DNA of 64,000 nt, taken from Hemibagrus wyckioides (Eukaryota; Chordata; Actinopteri; Siluriformes; Bagridae). The stretch covers positions 14,081,511 to 14,145,510 of the forward strand of contig NC_080723.1 in NCBI RefSeq assembly GCF_019097595.1, given 5' to 3'. Every line of letters starts with the position of its first letter. The stretch's first letter is position 1. The position numbers and the translations under genes were made by a program. The notes beneath the pieces are model-generated. The model saw nothing but the letters and a program-made list of their open reading frames with translations, was not told the origin of the DNA and ran no database searches. This document shows positions 45,971 through 56,070 of the stretch, piece by piece.

Positions 45971-48249
45971 TATACACTCTATACAATCTCGAATAGTTTC
46001 CTCTCCTTTCCATAATGCTAGCCTACTCTAACTTGCTAGCGAACTTATGATAGCTTACTCTCATTCCTACAATGTTACCCTGCCTACATTTCTCTTTTCC
46101 ACACTGCTACACTACTATAGCTTAACTTCGGTGCATCTCAGATCACATATTTACGCATTGTTCTATATATAGTGTGAGTAGTGTGTTCACACTGAAATTT
46201 ACAGAAACAAGAAGAAGTAGCACTTCAAGTACATGGATGATGCACTAACCAAAAATAGGACATGTGGAATGTTGGGCACTTCATGCAGTTAACGCTCAAA
46301 GCTTTGCTTTCGTAGAGGCACTGGATGAAAAAAAAGAAATTAAAGATAGTTGACGAGACTCCAGTGTAAAACACATCTTTTAGACAATTTTTTTTTAGAT
46401 CATCCAGTCCTCTCAGTCTCTCCAGGATTTCATAGTGGTGATTATTGCAGCCAAAATGCTTGATTTGGCATGGATATTTTTTTCTAAAAATTGTGATGCA
46501 AAGATTTTTGCAGAAAACTCTTTGAATTGGCAGAATTGCAAGCACAGGATTCTTCTTTTAGACAAACACAGGATTCTTCTTCCCAGCAGTGAAGATGTGT
46601 AATTGCTTCCTATGACAGCTGGATTCACGTTCAACACACCTGAACTGAAGATGGCTTTGTCTGAATGTGTGTTTGCAACAAATCTGTCGTAAACTGTAAA
46701 CATTTCAAGCCTGATTTTGCATTAATTCCTGCAAAATTGTGAAATCCTGGAGGAACTGAATAACCCACGCTTATGAGTTTATGTAAAAAAATTAAATTAA
46801 AATAAAAAAACATTTAAAAAATTACAACATTTTGATCATTTAAAATACAAAATATAATATAATATAATAATAATAATAATAATAATATAAAATATTTGCC
46901 ATAAGGAAACAGCTTATACTTTTTACTAAAAAAACCCTAAAATTAATATTCCATTGGAGATGATATTACCTTTCCAAAATGTATAAACTAAACTTATTAT
47001 AATGTAGCTATTCTTCAGTAACGGCCCTCAAATTCCAGTGAAGCTACTCTCTAAACCATGGTGTGTTGTTTCTCTTGATGGTTAAATGTCTTTGTCTTGT
47101 TTTTGGCCATTTGTAGACATAGGTCATGGTATTATTTTAGTCTCCATAAAGTAAGGAGGTCAAATGTACCCTTCCTGCTCATACTGCAGTGATTATACTG
47201 CTGCTACAGTGTTTTGTTTTGTTTTCTTAAAAGATGACCTCTCTCGAGGATTACGATTTCATTTTACAGAATCATTTTGCGCTATGTGTTGTTTGTCTCA
47301 GAACAGGACACTGCACTCCACTGCTCTTTCTGTTCTGGTCAGTGTCCAGCTAACCTAATTTAGTCTTGATGCATTGAGTTAATATCTGAATCTCCGTCAG
47401 TTCGGCATGCATCGTGACCCATGCCGAGAAGCAGAAAAGACAGTGGATGAGTCTGTCTGCAGTTTTTACTGGAGCCGAAAAAAAAGAGGCAGTGGTTATT
47501 TGCAGTACACAGAGCACTTTGCAGTGTCTAGGACATTCATCAGAATTCAGCATTACTAGATTAAAGCGAGCTCAGGCACCGTATACACACAATGCGCTTT
47601 CCTTCTAATGAATGCTAATAGGCTAGTTGTACATAATTGTGCCGTCTCTTCACAGCAAAAGAATCAAAGCGGAATGAAATGAACTGAACTTTTTCATAAT
47701 ATAGTCTCACCTACAATGCTGCTGCTTCTGCTGCTGTGCTGCTTTTTAGCATATTTAACTTGGTGTTGTACGACAATATTAGAGCCCAATAAAAACACTG
47801 TATACATTTGTTTCAGGATTTAAAAATGAGATGTACAAGAGTGATGATCCGAGCCGCTCAGGTCATTATCACACATATTGCCGGGTTGAGAAAATTAAAA
47901 TTTGATTTGTGGTGGGGCTCGTTTGCACTGTGCCGCTGGATAACCTGACATGAAAAATGAGCCCCAGACTCATTTTCACACCAGGCCTGTTTATGGTTTA
48001 ACGAGGAGAATTAATTAACCTCATTGATATTCCATACCTACTATTACTCCAGGTGCCTTGTAATGCCCAGGATCTATCTTTAAGCCCTTTACATTCTCTC
48101 TGCACTAATCGGTTAATCTGAGATCACTTTTGCTGGTTTGCTAGCGACGGCTGAAGTTGGTCGAGCAGAGAAGGAAGTGCTGACACCTTTGGTGAGTTTT
48201 TAGGTAATTATTAGACAACTTCTCGATTCCGTTCAATTTGGATTCATCC
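45971..48249. other. Intronic stretch, AT-rich then repeat-free
   Basis: (AAT)n-like runs at 46852-46889. 47820-48190 is the most regulatory-looking part: no repeat similarity, balanced composition, and motifs such as AATTAATTAACC and AAAATTAAAATTTG. No exon supported. Confidence 0.45.
46852..46889. repeat. AT-rich (ATA)n/(ATATA)n tract
   Basis: Short units, imperfect. Confidence 0.85.
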
Positions 48250-48427
48250 GTATAGCATTTTAACAATGGAAATTGTTACAAAGCTGCTTTCTATAAATTC
48301 CGAATAGAGATTTTAAAGTTATATTTATCACTAAGCAAGTCAGAGGCGATGGTGGTGAGGGAAGTCTCCCTGAGACGATATGAGGGAGAAACCTTGAGAG
48401 GAACCAGACTCATGATTTCAGTGACCC
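48250..48427 (+). mobile_element. Dispersed repeat D copy
   Basis: TATAGCATTTTAACAATGG, ACAAAGCTGCTTTCTATAAA, GAGGCGATGGTGGTGAGGG, CTCCCTGAGACGATATGAGG and GAAACCTTGAGAGGAACC match the copies at 35408 and 38030. Confidence 0.65.
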
Positions 48428-49467
48428 CCCCACAGGATAATAAATAATTTTAATGTTCTTTTTTTTTTCTTTTTCATGACGTCTATGCATCTCAGGTTAT
48501 TTAAACATTTAACCTAAACTCAGCAATGAAGCCCTGAATTCTGGTGTGTGATATTCCTGTGTGAAGAACGCGATTAAACTACAGCAGTGAACTGCAGCAG
48601 TGATGGTTTATCCCCTGTTAATGCCATCAAGTCCTCTGGCACAACATTTCTTTAAAAAAAAAAAAAAAAAACGCTGACTTAAAAGCAAAGCTAGAAGAAA
48701 GGACTGTGCCTTGACATTGAGCCAAATCCATGATTGAGCTCTTCTCTAATGGAAATGTTTCTCTTATAAGTTTAGCATTGATTTCTGCACTTAAGCTCCA
48801 TTAGCTGAACTGAGAAAATGTTTCTAGCGAAATCGAATAAAGTAGAGCAAGGAAGAACGGAACAGCAGAGCTTAAGCCCAGGTGAGTGGGTGTTTTCGTT
48901 TTCGTAAGTAAGATGGAAGAGTTCTGAGAGCTTCAGATATAAGTGCCAGAGTCTGCAGTGACGTGTGCTCAACGTTAATAAAGATGCACCTTCATCTTTC
49001 ACACAGTGTGTTCAAAGGAAATAAGGTGCTAGAAGATTAACTGAAGAGGTCTCGCTTTCTCCACACATGCTAAAAGGACGTTTTAGGTTTTGTTTTTTGT
49101 TTTTTTTGTTTTTTGGGGGTTGTCTGATATGACCTTGTTTTATAAATGAGAGATGAAGTGTTTGCTGTATAGTTAATGAGGAACGCACAATATTATTCAT
49201 GTGAAAGATTCCCAAATCAACCTAAAAGCAAATCAGGAATTTATTTTCCTGTGAAGAAAAAAGGATTTTTGGATTATTTTTGACTTTGACATGACCTTGA
49301 TTATACTGAAATGCTGTTCTGTGAGCTGAAGCAGGCTAGTAAGAGCTATTAAGAAATGTTTTTCTTTAGAAGAAAGGGGCATAATACTCCTACTCCTTCT
49401 GGAAATGTTGTTTTTGCCGATAATACTTACTAAATACTAATATGAAGTATGTCCGTCATCCTGTTCA
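48428..49467. other. Intronic non-coding stretch
   Basis: Poly-T and poly-A runs (48460-48472, 48653-48671), nothing else recognised. Confidence 0.45.
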
Positions 49468-49985
49468 AAAGTTTACACACCCCCCTGGCTCTTGATGCAT
49501 CGTGTCGCCTTCTTGGGGATCAGTGAACGTTTGTAGCTTTTGTAATAGTTGTGTACGAGTCTGTCACTTGTCCTCAGTGTGAAAAGATGAATCTCAACAT
49601 CATATAGCTGCTGTCAGAAAGAGCTCTCGGAAAATGCCGGAAAAAGTAAAGAATGTGCATGAGCTGGAGGATTTTTCTGAAAGTCACTGGGAGGTTTAAC
49701 TGCTCAGGACAAACAAGGGACTCGTGAAGAAATCTCACAAAACATAAGAACACTCACTGATCCTCCAGGAAACAACACACACTATTGTGTAAACCTTTCA
49801 ACTGGTTCATTTGTGTTAATTCTGTTGTTTTTGTGTTTTGTGGACTAGATGTAAACATCTATTATGTGAAATAATCTATTCAGGGCAGAACTAAATAAAA
49901 CCACGATGCTAGTTTTATGATTACTTTTTCTTTAAAAATTATGAGAATTTTGCAGATTTTGCAAAGTGTATGTAAACTTATGACC
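49468..49985. mobile_element. Non-autonomous DNA transposon remnant
   Basis: Ends are inverted: TGTTCAAAAGTTTACACACC at the left and GTGTATGTAAACTTATGACC at the right (shared AGTTTACAYAC). The interior has no coding capacity. Its blocks (TGTGAAAAGATGAATCTC, ACTGCTCAGGACAAACAAGG, GGACTAGATGTAAACATC) belong, as I recall, to a widespread vertebrate non-autonomous repeat with Tc1-like ends. Confidence 0.65.
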
Positions 49986-50470
49986 CCATTTTTAGCAAAC
50001 GCTGATATTCCAACTTTAACCTAATTGATATGGAAGTCTTTTTTGTTTGTTTTTTTGGTTTGGTAGGATGTGTATAGATTATATTAGCTAATGAGGCAGT
50101 TTAACATGCAGTGGTAAAAACTGTCGGTCTGTCTGAAGTGTGATTTCCTCACACAGGCTTTGATCAAGATATAAAAGCTTCTTGACTTGCTATTGGATTG
50201 CTGCATGAATGTAAACCTAATCAATTCAGTTTGTAATCAGATACCAGCTGTCAGAATGTCTGCGGTGCATCTGTGCCGCACCTGGAATGAAATCACCGCC
50301 GCACTGAATCTTGACTTGTGAGGGACTTTGTAATGCAACAAATTTACTCGTGATTGATATATTGGTTGGTTGGCTGGAAAACTCAAACAGGTGTTTTTGT
50401 TGTCCGGTCATGCACAATACAAAAGTCACTGGGTCAGTTTATCTCAGCTCGGCACAGAGGCAATCAGCTG
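49986..50470. other. Intronic spacer
   Basis: No feature recognised. Confidence 0.45.
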
Positions 50471-50660
50471 GAGATGAGATATGAGATGAGATATGAGATG
50501 TACCTTTATTAATCCCCTGTAGGGGAAATTCAAGTTGAGACAGCAGCACAAGTAAGAGTAACGTGAAAGAAAACAATACATCAGAATAGTATACATTAAA
50601 ACTTAAATAGAAATAATTAAAAAATAGAAATAATTAAAAAAAAATAGAAACAATCCAATA
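50471..50660. mobile_element. Probable retroelement tail
   Basis: An ATGAG/ATATGAG run (50471-50499) leads into TACCTTTATTAATCCCCTGT and GGGGAAATTCAAGTTG, typical of an abundant fish retroelement end read on its minus strand, followed by A-rich sequence. Recognised from general familiarity only. Confidence 0.45.
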
Positions 50661-50680
50661 AATTAGACTATTTCTATATA

Positions 50681-51188
50681 CACTAATCAGGCATAACATT
50701 ATGACCACTGACAGGTGACGTGAATAAGACTGATTATCTCATCATGGCACCTGTTAGTGGGTGGGATATATTAGGCAGCAAGTGAACATTTTGTCCTCAG
50801 AGTTGATGTGTTAGAAGCAGGAAAAATGGGCAAGCGTAAGGATTTAAGCGAGTTTGACAAGGGCCAAATTGCGATGGCTAGACCACTGGATCAGAGCATC
50901 TCCAAAACTGCAGCTCTTGTGGGGTGTTCCCGGTCTGCAGTGGTCAGTATCTATCAAAAGTGGTCCAAGGAAGGAACAGTGGTGAACCGGCGACAGGGTT
51001 ATGGGTGGCCAAGGCTCATTGATGCACATGATGAGCTACTGTTGCTCATATTGCTGAAGAAGTTAATGCTGGTTCTGATAGAAAGGTGTCAGAATACACA
51101 GTGCATGACAGGTCAGGGCTGTTTTGGCAGTAACAGGAGGACCAACACGGCAGCAAGCAGGTGGTCATAATGTTATGCCTGGTCTGTG
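50681..51188 (+). mobile_element. Tc1-like family 1 MITE, copy 8
   Basis: 508 bp, TA before (50679-50680). Ends CACTAATCAGGCATAACATT and TTATGCCTGGTCTGTG. Shared junction GTGCATGACAGGTCAGGGC. The N-terminal transposase frame is open for about 60 residues ([20 protein letters not shown] start at 50826), the best-kept HTH region in the window, but the catalytic domain is absent. Confidence 0.9.
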
Positions 51189-52401
51189 TGCTCATGTGTA
51201 TATCCTTGGTAGTTGTATACATGTGTAGCATCTGTACAGCTACAGGTAACTGTGTGTTTGTGTGTGTGTGTGTGTGTGTGTCTCTCTCTCTGGTTATTGG
51301 AAGCCTATTGAATGATGAGAACATAAGTAGGCTGCTGTTGACAGTGATGTACAGGTGTAGACACTCACTCATTTCCTACTCATTCTCCTTCCTGCTGCTG
51401 CTGTTGCTTGATCATGATCATGACCGTCCTGCCACATCAGGCTTTATTCATTATTTATGATTTAAGATCAGATCACATTTTAGCGCATCCAAAATGCAAA
51501 AATCCAAAATTACAGAGTTCATTAGCATTTAGTAAAGCTGTACATCCCTTCTAGTATATTATTATGAGATGGGAGATGAGATGTTATGGGTTTTATCCTA
51601 GAAGGCTTTGACACTGTGAGTTTATTCTTAAACAGAGCAGTTTGTAAGTAAAAAATTGCTAACCTAAAAGCTGTTATGTGAATCAGGAAGCGTTCTACGG
51701 TACTGAACCCCGGGCTACCTGTAGGAGGTGGTGTGAATTCGGCTGACTGGAACTGTACAGAGATTCCCATGACTGTGAACACAGCCAACACATGGGTCTG
51801 CACTTGTTCAGCAAGTAAAGTAACCTGCACATGTATTTTAGCCTGATGACACCATTAGTTTCCACAACACGTGTACCATGAGCGGCAGGGGACCATTGTG
51901 GGACACAGAAGAGATGAGATGCCTTATTGCACATAATAGTACCAAAATAATAATAATAATAAATAAATAAATAAATGTTGAGGTGTGTTGTGTTCTCCAT
52001 GAGCATTTGTGATGATGTAAGATGAACGCAAATACACCAGGGTTCGGTAGAATCAAGTGAAACCAGACCAAAGGAACAATCACAGTCAGATTCAGACCTC
52101 AGCAAACGTGACCTGTGTGAAAACCACCTTATTCTTATATGATGCTCAGTTTTTTCCACTCAACTCAAAGAAGAGTTTTCAGCTCTTTCTCATGCTCCAT
52201 GCAGAGGAGATACTCTGAGATAAACAGTATCTTGTCTGCAGTGCAGTTTTTATCGATTCTTAAATGACATTAGATTACAGGTCTGCTAACAAATAATATA
52301 ACCGTATGAGCAATATGAGTTAAAAGACATCATATCAAAATGGCACTGGAGCGCAGATACAGAACACATCTGTTTTTATTTGATCACATATGATTTACCT
52401 G

Positions 52402-52404
<3 letters not shown>
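51189..52404. other. Intronic non-coding stretch
   Basis: GT/TC compound repeat at 51251-51292 and a TAATAA/AAATA run near 51945-51977. No supported exon. Confidence 0.45.
51251..51292. repeat. (TG)n(TC)n microsatellite
   Basis: TG run with one TTTG followed by TC. Confidence 0.95.

Positions 52405-52438
<34 letters not shown>
52405..52438 (+). promoter_or_regulatory. 3' splice acceptor made of a (TC)16 microsatellite
   Basis: Thirty-two bases of pure TC (52405-52436) run directly into the AG at 52437-52438 that precedes the exon. The polypyrimidine tract is therefore entirely microsatellite. Acceptor status depends on the exon call next to it. Confidence 0.7.
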
Positions 52439-52534
52439 GAGGATGAGTTTCATGTTTCTGCCGCTGACAGAGATCAGTCTAAGATCCTGAAGTTTCTTGC
52501 TAAGAAGCACAAGAAGTTGCCATGGAAACCTGAG
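52439..52534 (+). CDS. Internal coding exon, lysine-rich, of the same unidentified gene
   Basis: 96 bp, exactly 32 codons, phase 0 at both ends, between (TC)16AG and the donor GAG/GTTAGC. No stop in frame. The peptide starts EDEFHVSAADR and continues DQSKILKFLAKKHKKLPW; seven of 32 residues are Lys, forming an amphipathic basic segment. Joined to the 10181 exon it would turn an acidic Ser-rich stretch into a basic helix-like one (…HEEDTS then EDEFHVS…). The phases fit without adjustment. I do not recognise the protein family, so no function is claimed. The donor is less canonical than that of the first exon (GTTAGC). Confidence 0.75.
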
Positions 52535-53559
52535 GTTAGCCTGCATCATTGCTCTTTACTTTGATTAGGAATTTGGCACCATAATGATCACTTTCCTAAA
52601 ATAAGAACAGCTTGTTTATATGCATATGTTTTGATAACTCCAGGTTCTACCTAGAAGTACGCAACATCCTCCAGCAGTTTCAAAAGCAGCCTGGAATTCA
52701 AGATTAGCATTGAAAAATTTAAATAAGAAATGAAGATTCGTTAGGAAATTGTAACTAACACAAGCCTTTGAAAGCCCACTGAGATTCTGTTAGCATATGA
52801 TCAGTGCAATCGTTCTTCATATCGAGTGTAAGTTAGACAAATTATCAACTTAACAAAACATCTGAGGAAAATAGTGAAATTCTTGATATTTTTCTGTCTG
52901 ATTTCATGCCAGCTAGCTAAACTGCCTGAATCATAAGCTAGCACATGCTCCAAATGCCAAATAACAGGGTTCTCTCGACCTGAGCCACTTGAATGGCGAG
53001 TGTATCTTGTGTTCCCTTTACCATGTAGAAAGCACAGATCAATCTGAACACAGCAGACATGAGTGATACAGAAGAACGCTTCCTCATCTGAGTTATAAAT
53101 AACTGGGCTGCCCGTTGTATTTATTAGTTTAATATTGATTTCTGCACATTAAAATACAGAAAGAAGTGCTATGATTAAACTCAGGTGAGTGCTCTTAATC
53201 CATAAGCAAGAGTGCTTCAGATGTGTGTGTGTAAGTGTGTGTTTGTGTGTGTGTGTGCGTGCATTGGCAGAGACAGATACATTATTACGAGAGTCTATTG
53301 TCACGCTTGTTTATCATTATTAAAGACAGTCCTTTATGTCCTGCATAGCGAGTTTAAAATGAAATAAAATCTTCTTGCGTGTCCACTTTTAGCACACAAG
53401 TAAGTGAGTAGCCAAAATACATTATCGTAAGTTATCCCTCTAAAAATTGCTTACACTTAAAGAAGCTGTTTGTAATACTGGCAAGCCTTCTCCTTATACT
53501 CAAATCACCTCAGTTACTGTGTTGAAACAATGTATGCCTTGTAAGCAGCCATTAGAGAG
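52535..53559. other. Next intron, proximal part
   Basis: Starts at donor GTTAGC. Short TG run near 53223-53262. No exon supported anywhere downstream in the window, so the next intron is at least 11 kb. Confidence 0.5.
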
Positions 53560-53790
53560 TGATTCTGGATGGCATAGCACTGGATCTGGAGCCATGGATC
53601 CTGTGAACACACACTGAATGGGACACCATTGAGATACAGGAAACATTCACAGCTACAGGAAGTTTAGCAGAGCCAATCCGCCTACATTCAGGTTTTTGGG
53701 AGGCAGCAAGGAAACCAGAAAACCCAGATATGTGAAACCCAACAGAGATAGTAAGGCTGTAGTGAGGCTGCAATGTGACCTTCTGCTATG
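53560..53790 (-). mobile_element. SINE group A copy, diverged
   Basis: Reversed group A order: GGATCTGGAGCC, TGGGACACCATTGAG, AAGTTTAGCAGAGCCAATCC, GGTTTTTGGGAGGCAGC and AAGGAAACCAGAAAACCC… TGAGGCTGCAATG. Many substitutions. Confidence 0.5.
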
Positions 53791-54079
53791 CCACACCACT
53801 TCCTGTTTAAAATAAGTGTGAAGTGTTATTCATGACACATTTTCCCTGTAAGATGATTTATTACTGAGTGATACATGCTCAGTGCTTGGGGCTGGAGATA
53901 GGAGAGGGAAAATGATATGATACTACTTTCAGAAGGACCAAAATAACAAGATCTTCAGTGGTGGACATTTTAAGGAATTGGTTCAGAAGGATCGTACACT
54001 GATCAGGGAAATGAACTACATGTTAAAAACATTATTTTTAAGGAGATGTGGCATGTGGGAACTTTTATGGAGATGTGGG
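53791..54079. other. Intronic spacer
   Basis: Nothing recognised. Confidence 0.5.
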
Positions 54080-54250
54080 ATGTGGTGGCTTAGTGGTTAA
54101 GGCATTACTGATTGGAAGGTTGTGAGTTTGAATCCCAGGTCCACCAAGCTGCCACGGCTGGGCCCCTGAGCAAGGTCCTTAACCCTCAATTGCTCAGTTG
54201 TATAAAATGAGATCTGGATAAGAGCATCTGCCATATGCTGTGAAAGTAAA
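54080..54250 (+). mobile_element. SINE group C, most complete copy
   Basis: tRNA-like head with box A TGGCTTAGTGG (54086-54096) and box B AGTTTGAATCC (54125-54136), then CCACCAAGCTGCCACGGCTG, CCTGAGCAAGGTCCTTAACC, CTCAATTGCTCAGTTGTAT and the L2-like tail CTGGATAAGAGCATCTGCC. The tail shares its closing motif with the L2-like LINE at 41259-41822, suggesting that the LINE mobilised it. Confidence 0.8.
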
Positions 54251-54506
54251 ATCTAAGAAGCTAGGTTCTCTATTCTTATAGCTTTTCCAATTTCCAGGCC
54301 AGAAAATAAAGAAACATATGTCCATTTTTGGAGCCACAAAGTCTATACCAGGATTATTTGGGATACAAAGAAGGGGACACCCTGGACCCATGGAGGAAAC
54401 CCTAGAAGCATGGGGAGAACCTGCACACTCCACACACAGAGCAGAGGCGGAAATCAAACCTTGGAGGTGTGAGACAGATGTGTTAACCACTAAACCGCCA
54501 TGTTGA
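54251..54506 (-). mobile_element. SINE group A copy
   Basis: ATGTCCATTTTTGGAGCC, CCTGGACCCATGGAGGAAACC, AGCATGGGGAGAACCTGC, AAACCTTGGAGGTGTGAG and ACCACTAAACCGCCATG are the head half of group A read in reverse. It starts about where the preceding group C SINE ends. Confidence 0.65.
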
Positions 54507-56070
54507 GAAATATTGATTCTTATCAAGAAATACTTCTAAAGATTACAAAATATAAACCTTCAGAAAATTCCTGCGTACATTCTCTGCCCTTATCGTGCAT
54601 GCATTCAGTTGATCACGTCTCCATGCCTGGTTTAGAGCAGGGCACACAGCAAGACCTACAACATTACTAGCTCCTATTATTAAAATATCTTTGCAAGGTT
54701 TAGTTTTTCAGATTTCTGTTTAATTTGCTGCTGACTGAAGAGGCACACTTCATTTCCCCAGTGGTGTCTCAAAGTCAATTTGCAATTGAGGAATATCATT
54801 TCAGGCACACTGTGCTGCTGCGGAATTACCTTTCTAATCATTGTTGCCTAGTTCTGGCTGTCTTGCTTAAAATAATGGGGGCGGCAATTTACTGTGAACT
54901 CAAGAAGCATTACACCAAGCCAGATTGCTCAGGTTCTAGGTGAATGACTGACAGATAATCTTGGTACGCCTCATTTGCCTTAGGCAATAAGGTAAGTGAT
55001 GCAAACCGTCTGTAAACCATGTGGAAATTTTTTTTTATTTAGTCAATAGAGCAGTAATAAGGGTACAGCAAATGTGAGGTCAGGATGAATATATGTCTCA
55101 TTTTTCCATTTTCAGTATGAAATAGCCGAGCTAACTGATACCTGATGCTGACGTCAAGCTGACTCAGTGTTGCTGAATTATACAGAATACCACAAGCATG
55201 ATCCTGACAAGCTTTAAGACGATTTCTTGCTTGTTCTGTGTCACTCAACTTCACATTGAGTTCATGGCATGAAATATGTGGATTGGATTTAAAAATGGTG
55301 TCAAATCTGATCCAATAACCATGTTTTATAATCCGAATCTATGTTATTTTTTCATTCTGGTAAGAAAACATCATTACTCAGTATCTTATATAATCATGGT
55401 CACATCCATGACGAATAACCAAGATCTTTCTTTTTTTAATCAAAACAAATACAAAATTTTGTTGCCTCAGTTGGCAAGTACTCAAGGATACAACGAAGAT
55501 TTGTCAGTGGATGAATTGAAGAAGCTGAATATTTTAATGAATACATGGATACACATATAAATAACAGACTCATAAACACAAACTAAAGAGGCAGAATAAA
55601 CAAGCAAAAGGCCAAACTAGCCTAAAGTAAAGCCAGTATCATTTTCAAAGTTAGAACAAGGCATGAGAGCAAAACAGGAAGAAGGCTGATGCTAAGATAA
55701 CAGCTAGGTTATGGCAAGATGTACAGTAACACAGTTACAGGTAAGGTAGCTCTGTTGGCTTAAAACTAGTTAGCATAAGATGCTGATGGATAGGCAGAAG
55801 ACTAAGCTAGCCACATAACAGGAAGACAGAAGACAAACACAAGCGCCTGCTATACTATGCAAAACAATAACAAAGTGACAGCAATGTGCAAACACGTGGA
55901 AAGGTGCGAGACATCACAAACTGAGACACTGAGGGGTGGATAAATATACAGTCCTGAAAATGAGCTGTGAAACACAGCAGATGTTAATAGTCAGGGAAGG
56001 TGGAGTGCTTGGGAGATGCTGCCAAAGTCATGACAGCGGGCCAGTCCTACATGCCTTAGTTTCATAGTCG
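54507..56070. other. Intronic non-coding stretch before the minisatellite
   Basis: No exon supported. 55560-56060 has the A-rich, CAAAC-rich look of a dispersed element but no second copy is present here. Confidence 0.45.

Noticed and set aside
50808..51170. A small intact gene with a 120-codon frame
   Set aside because: It is the N-terminal transposase remnant inside MITE copy 8, with the catalytic domain deleted.
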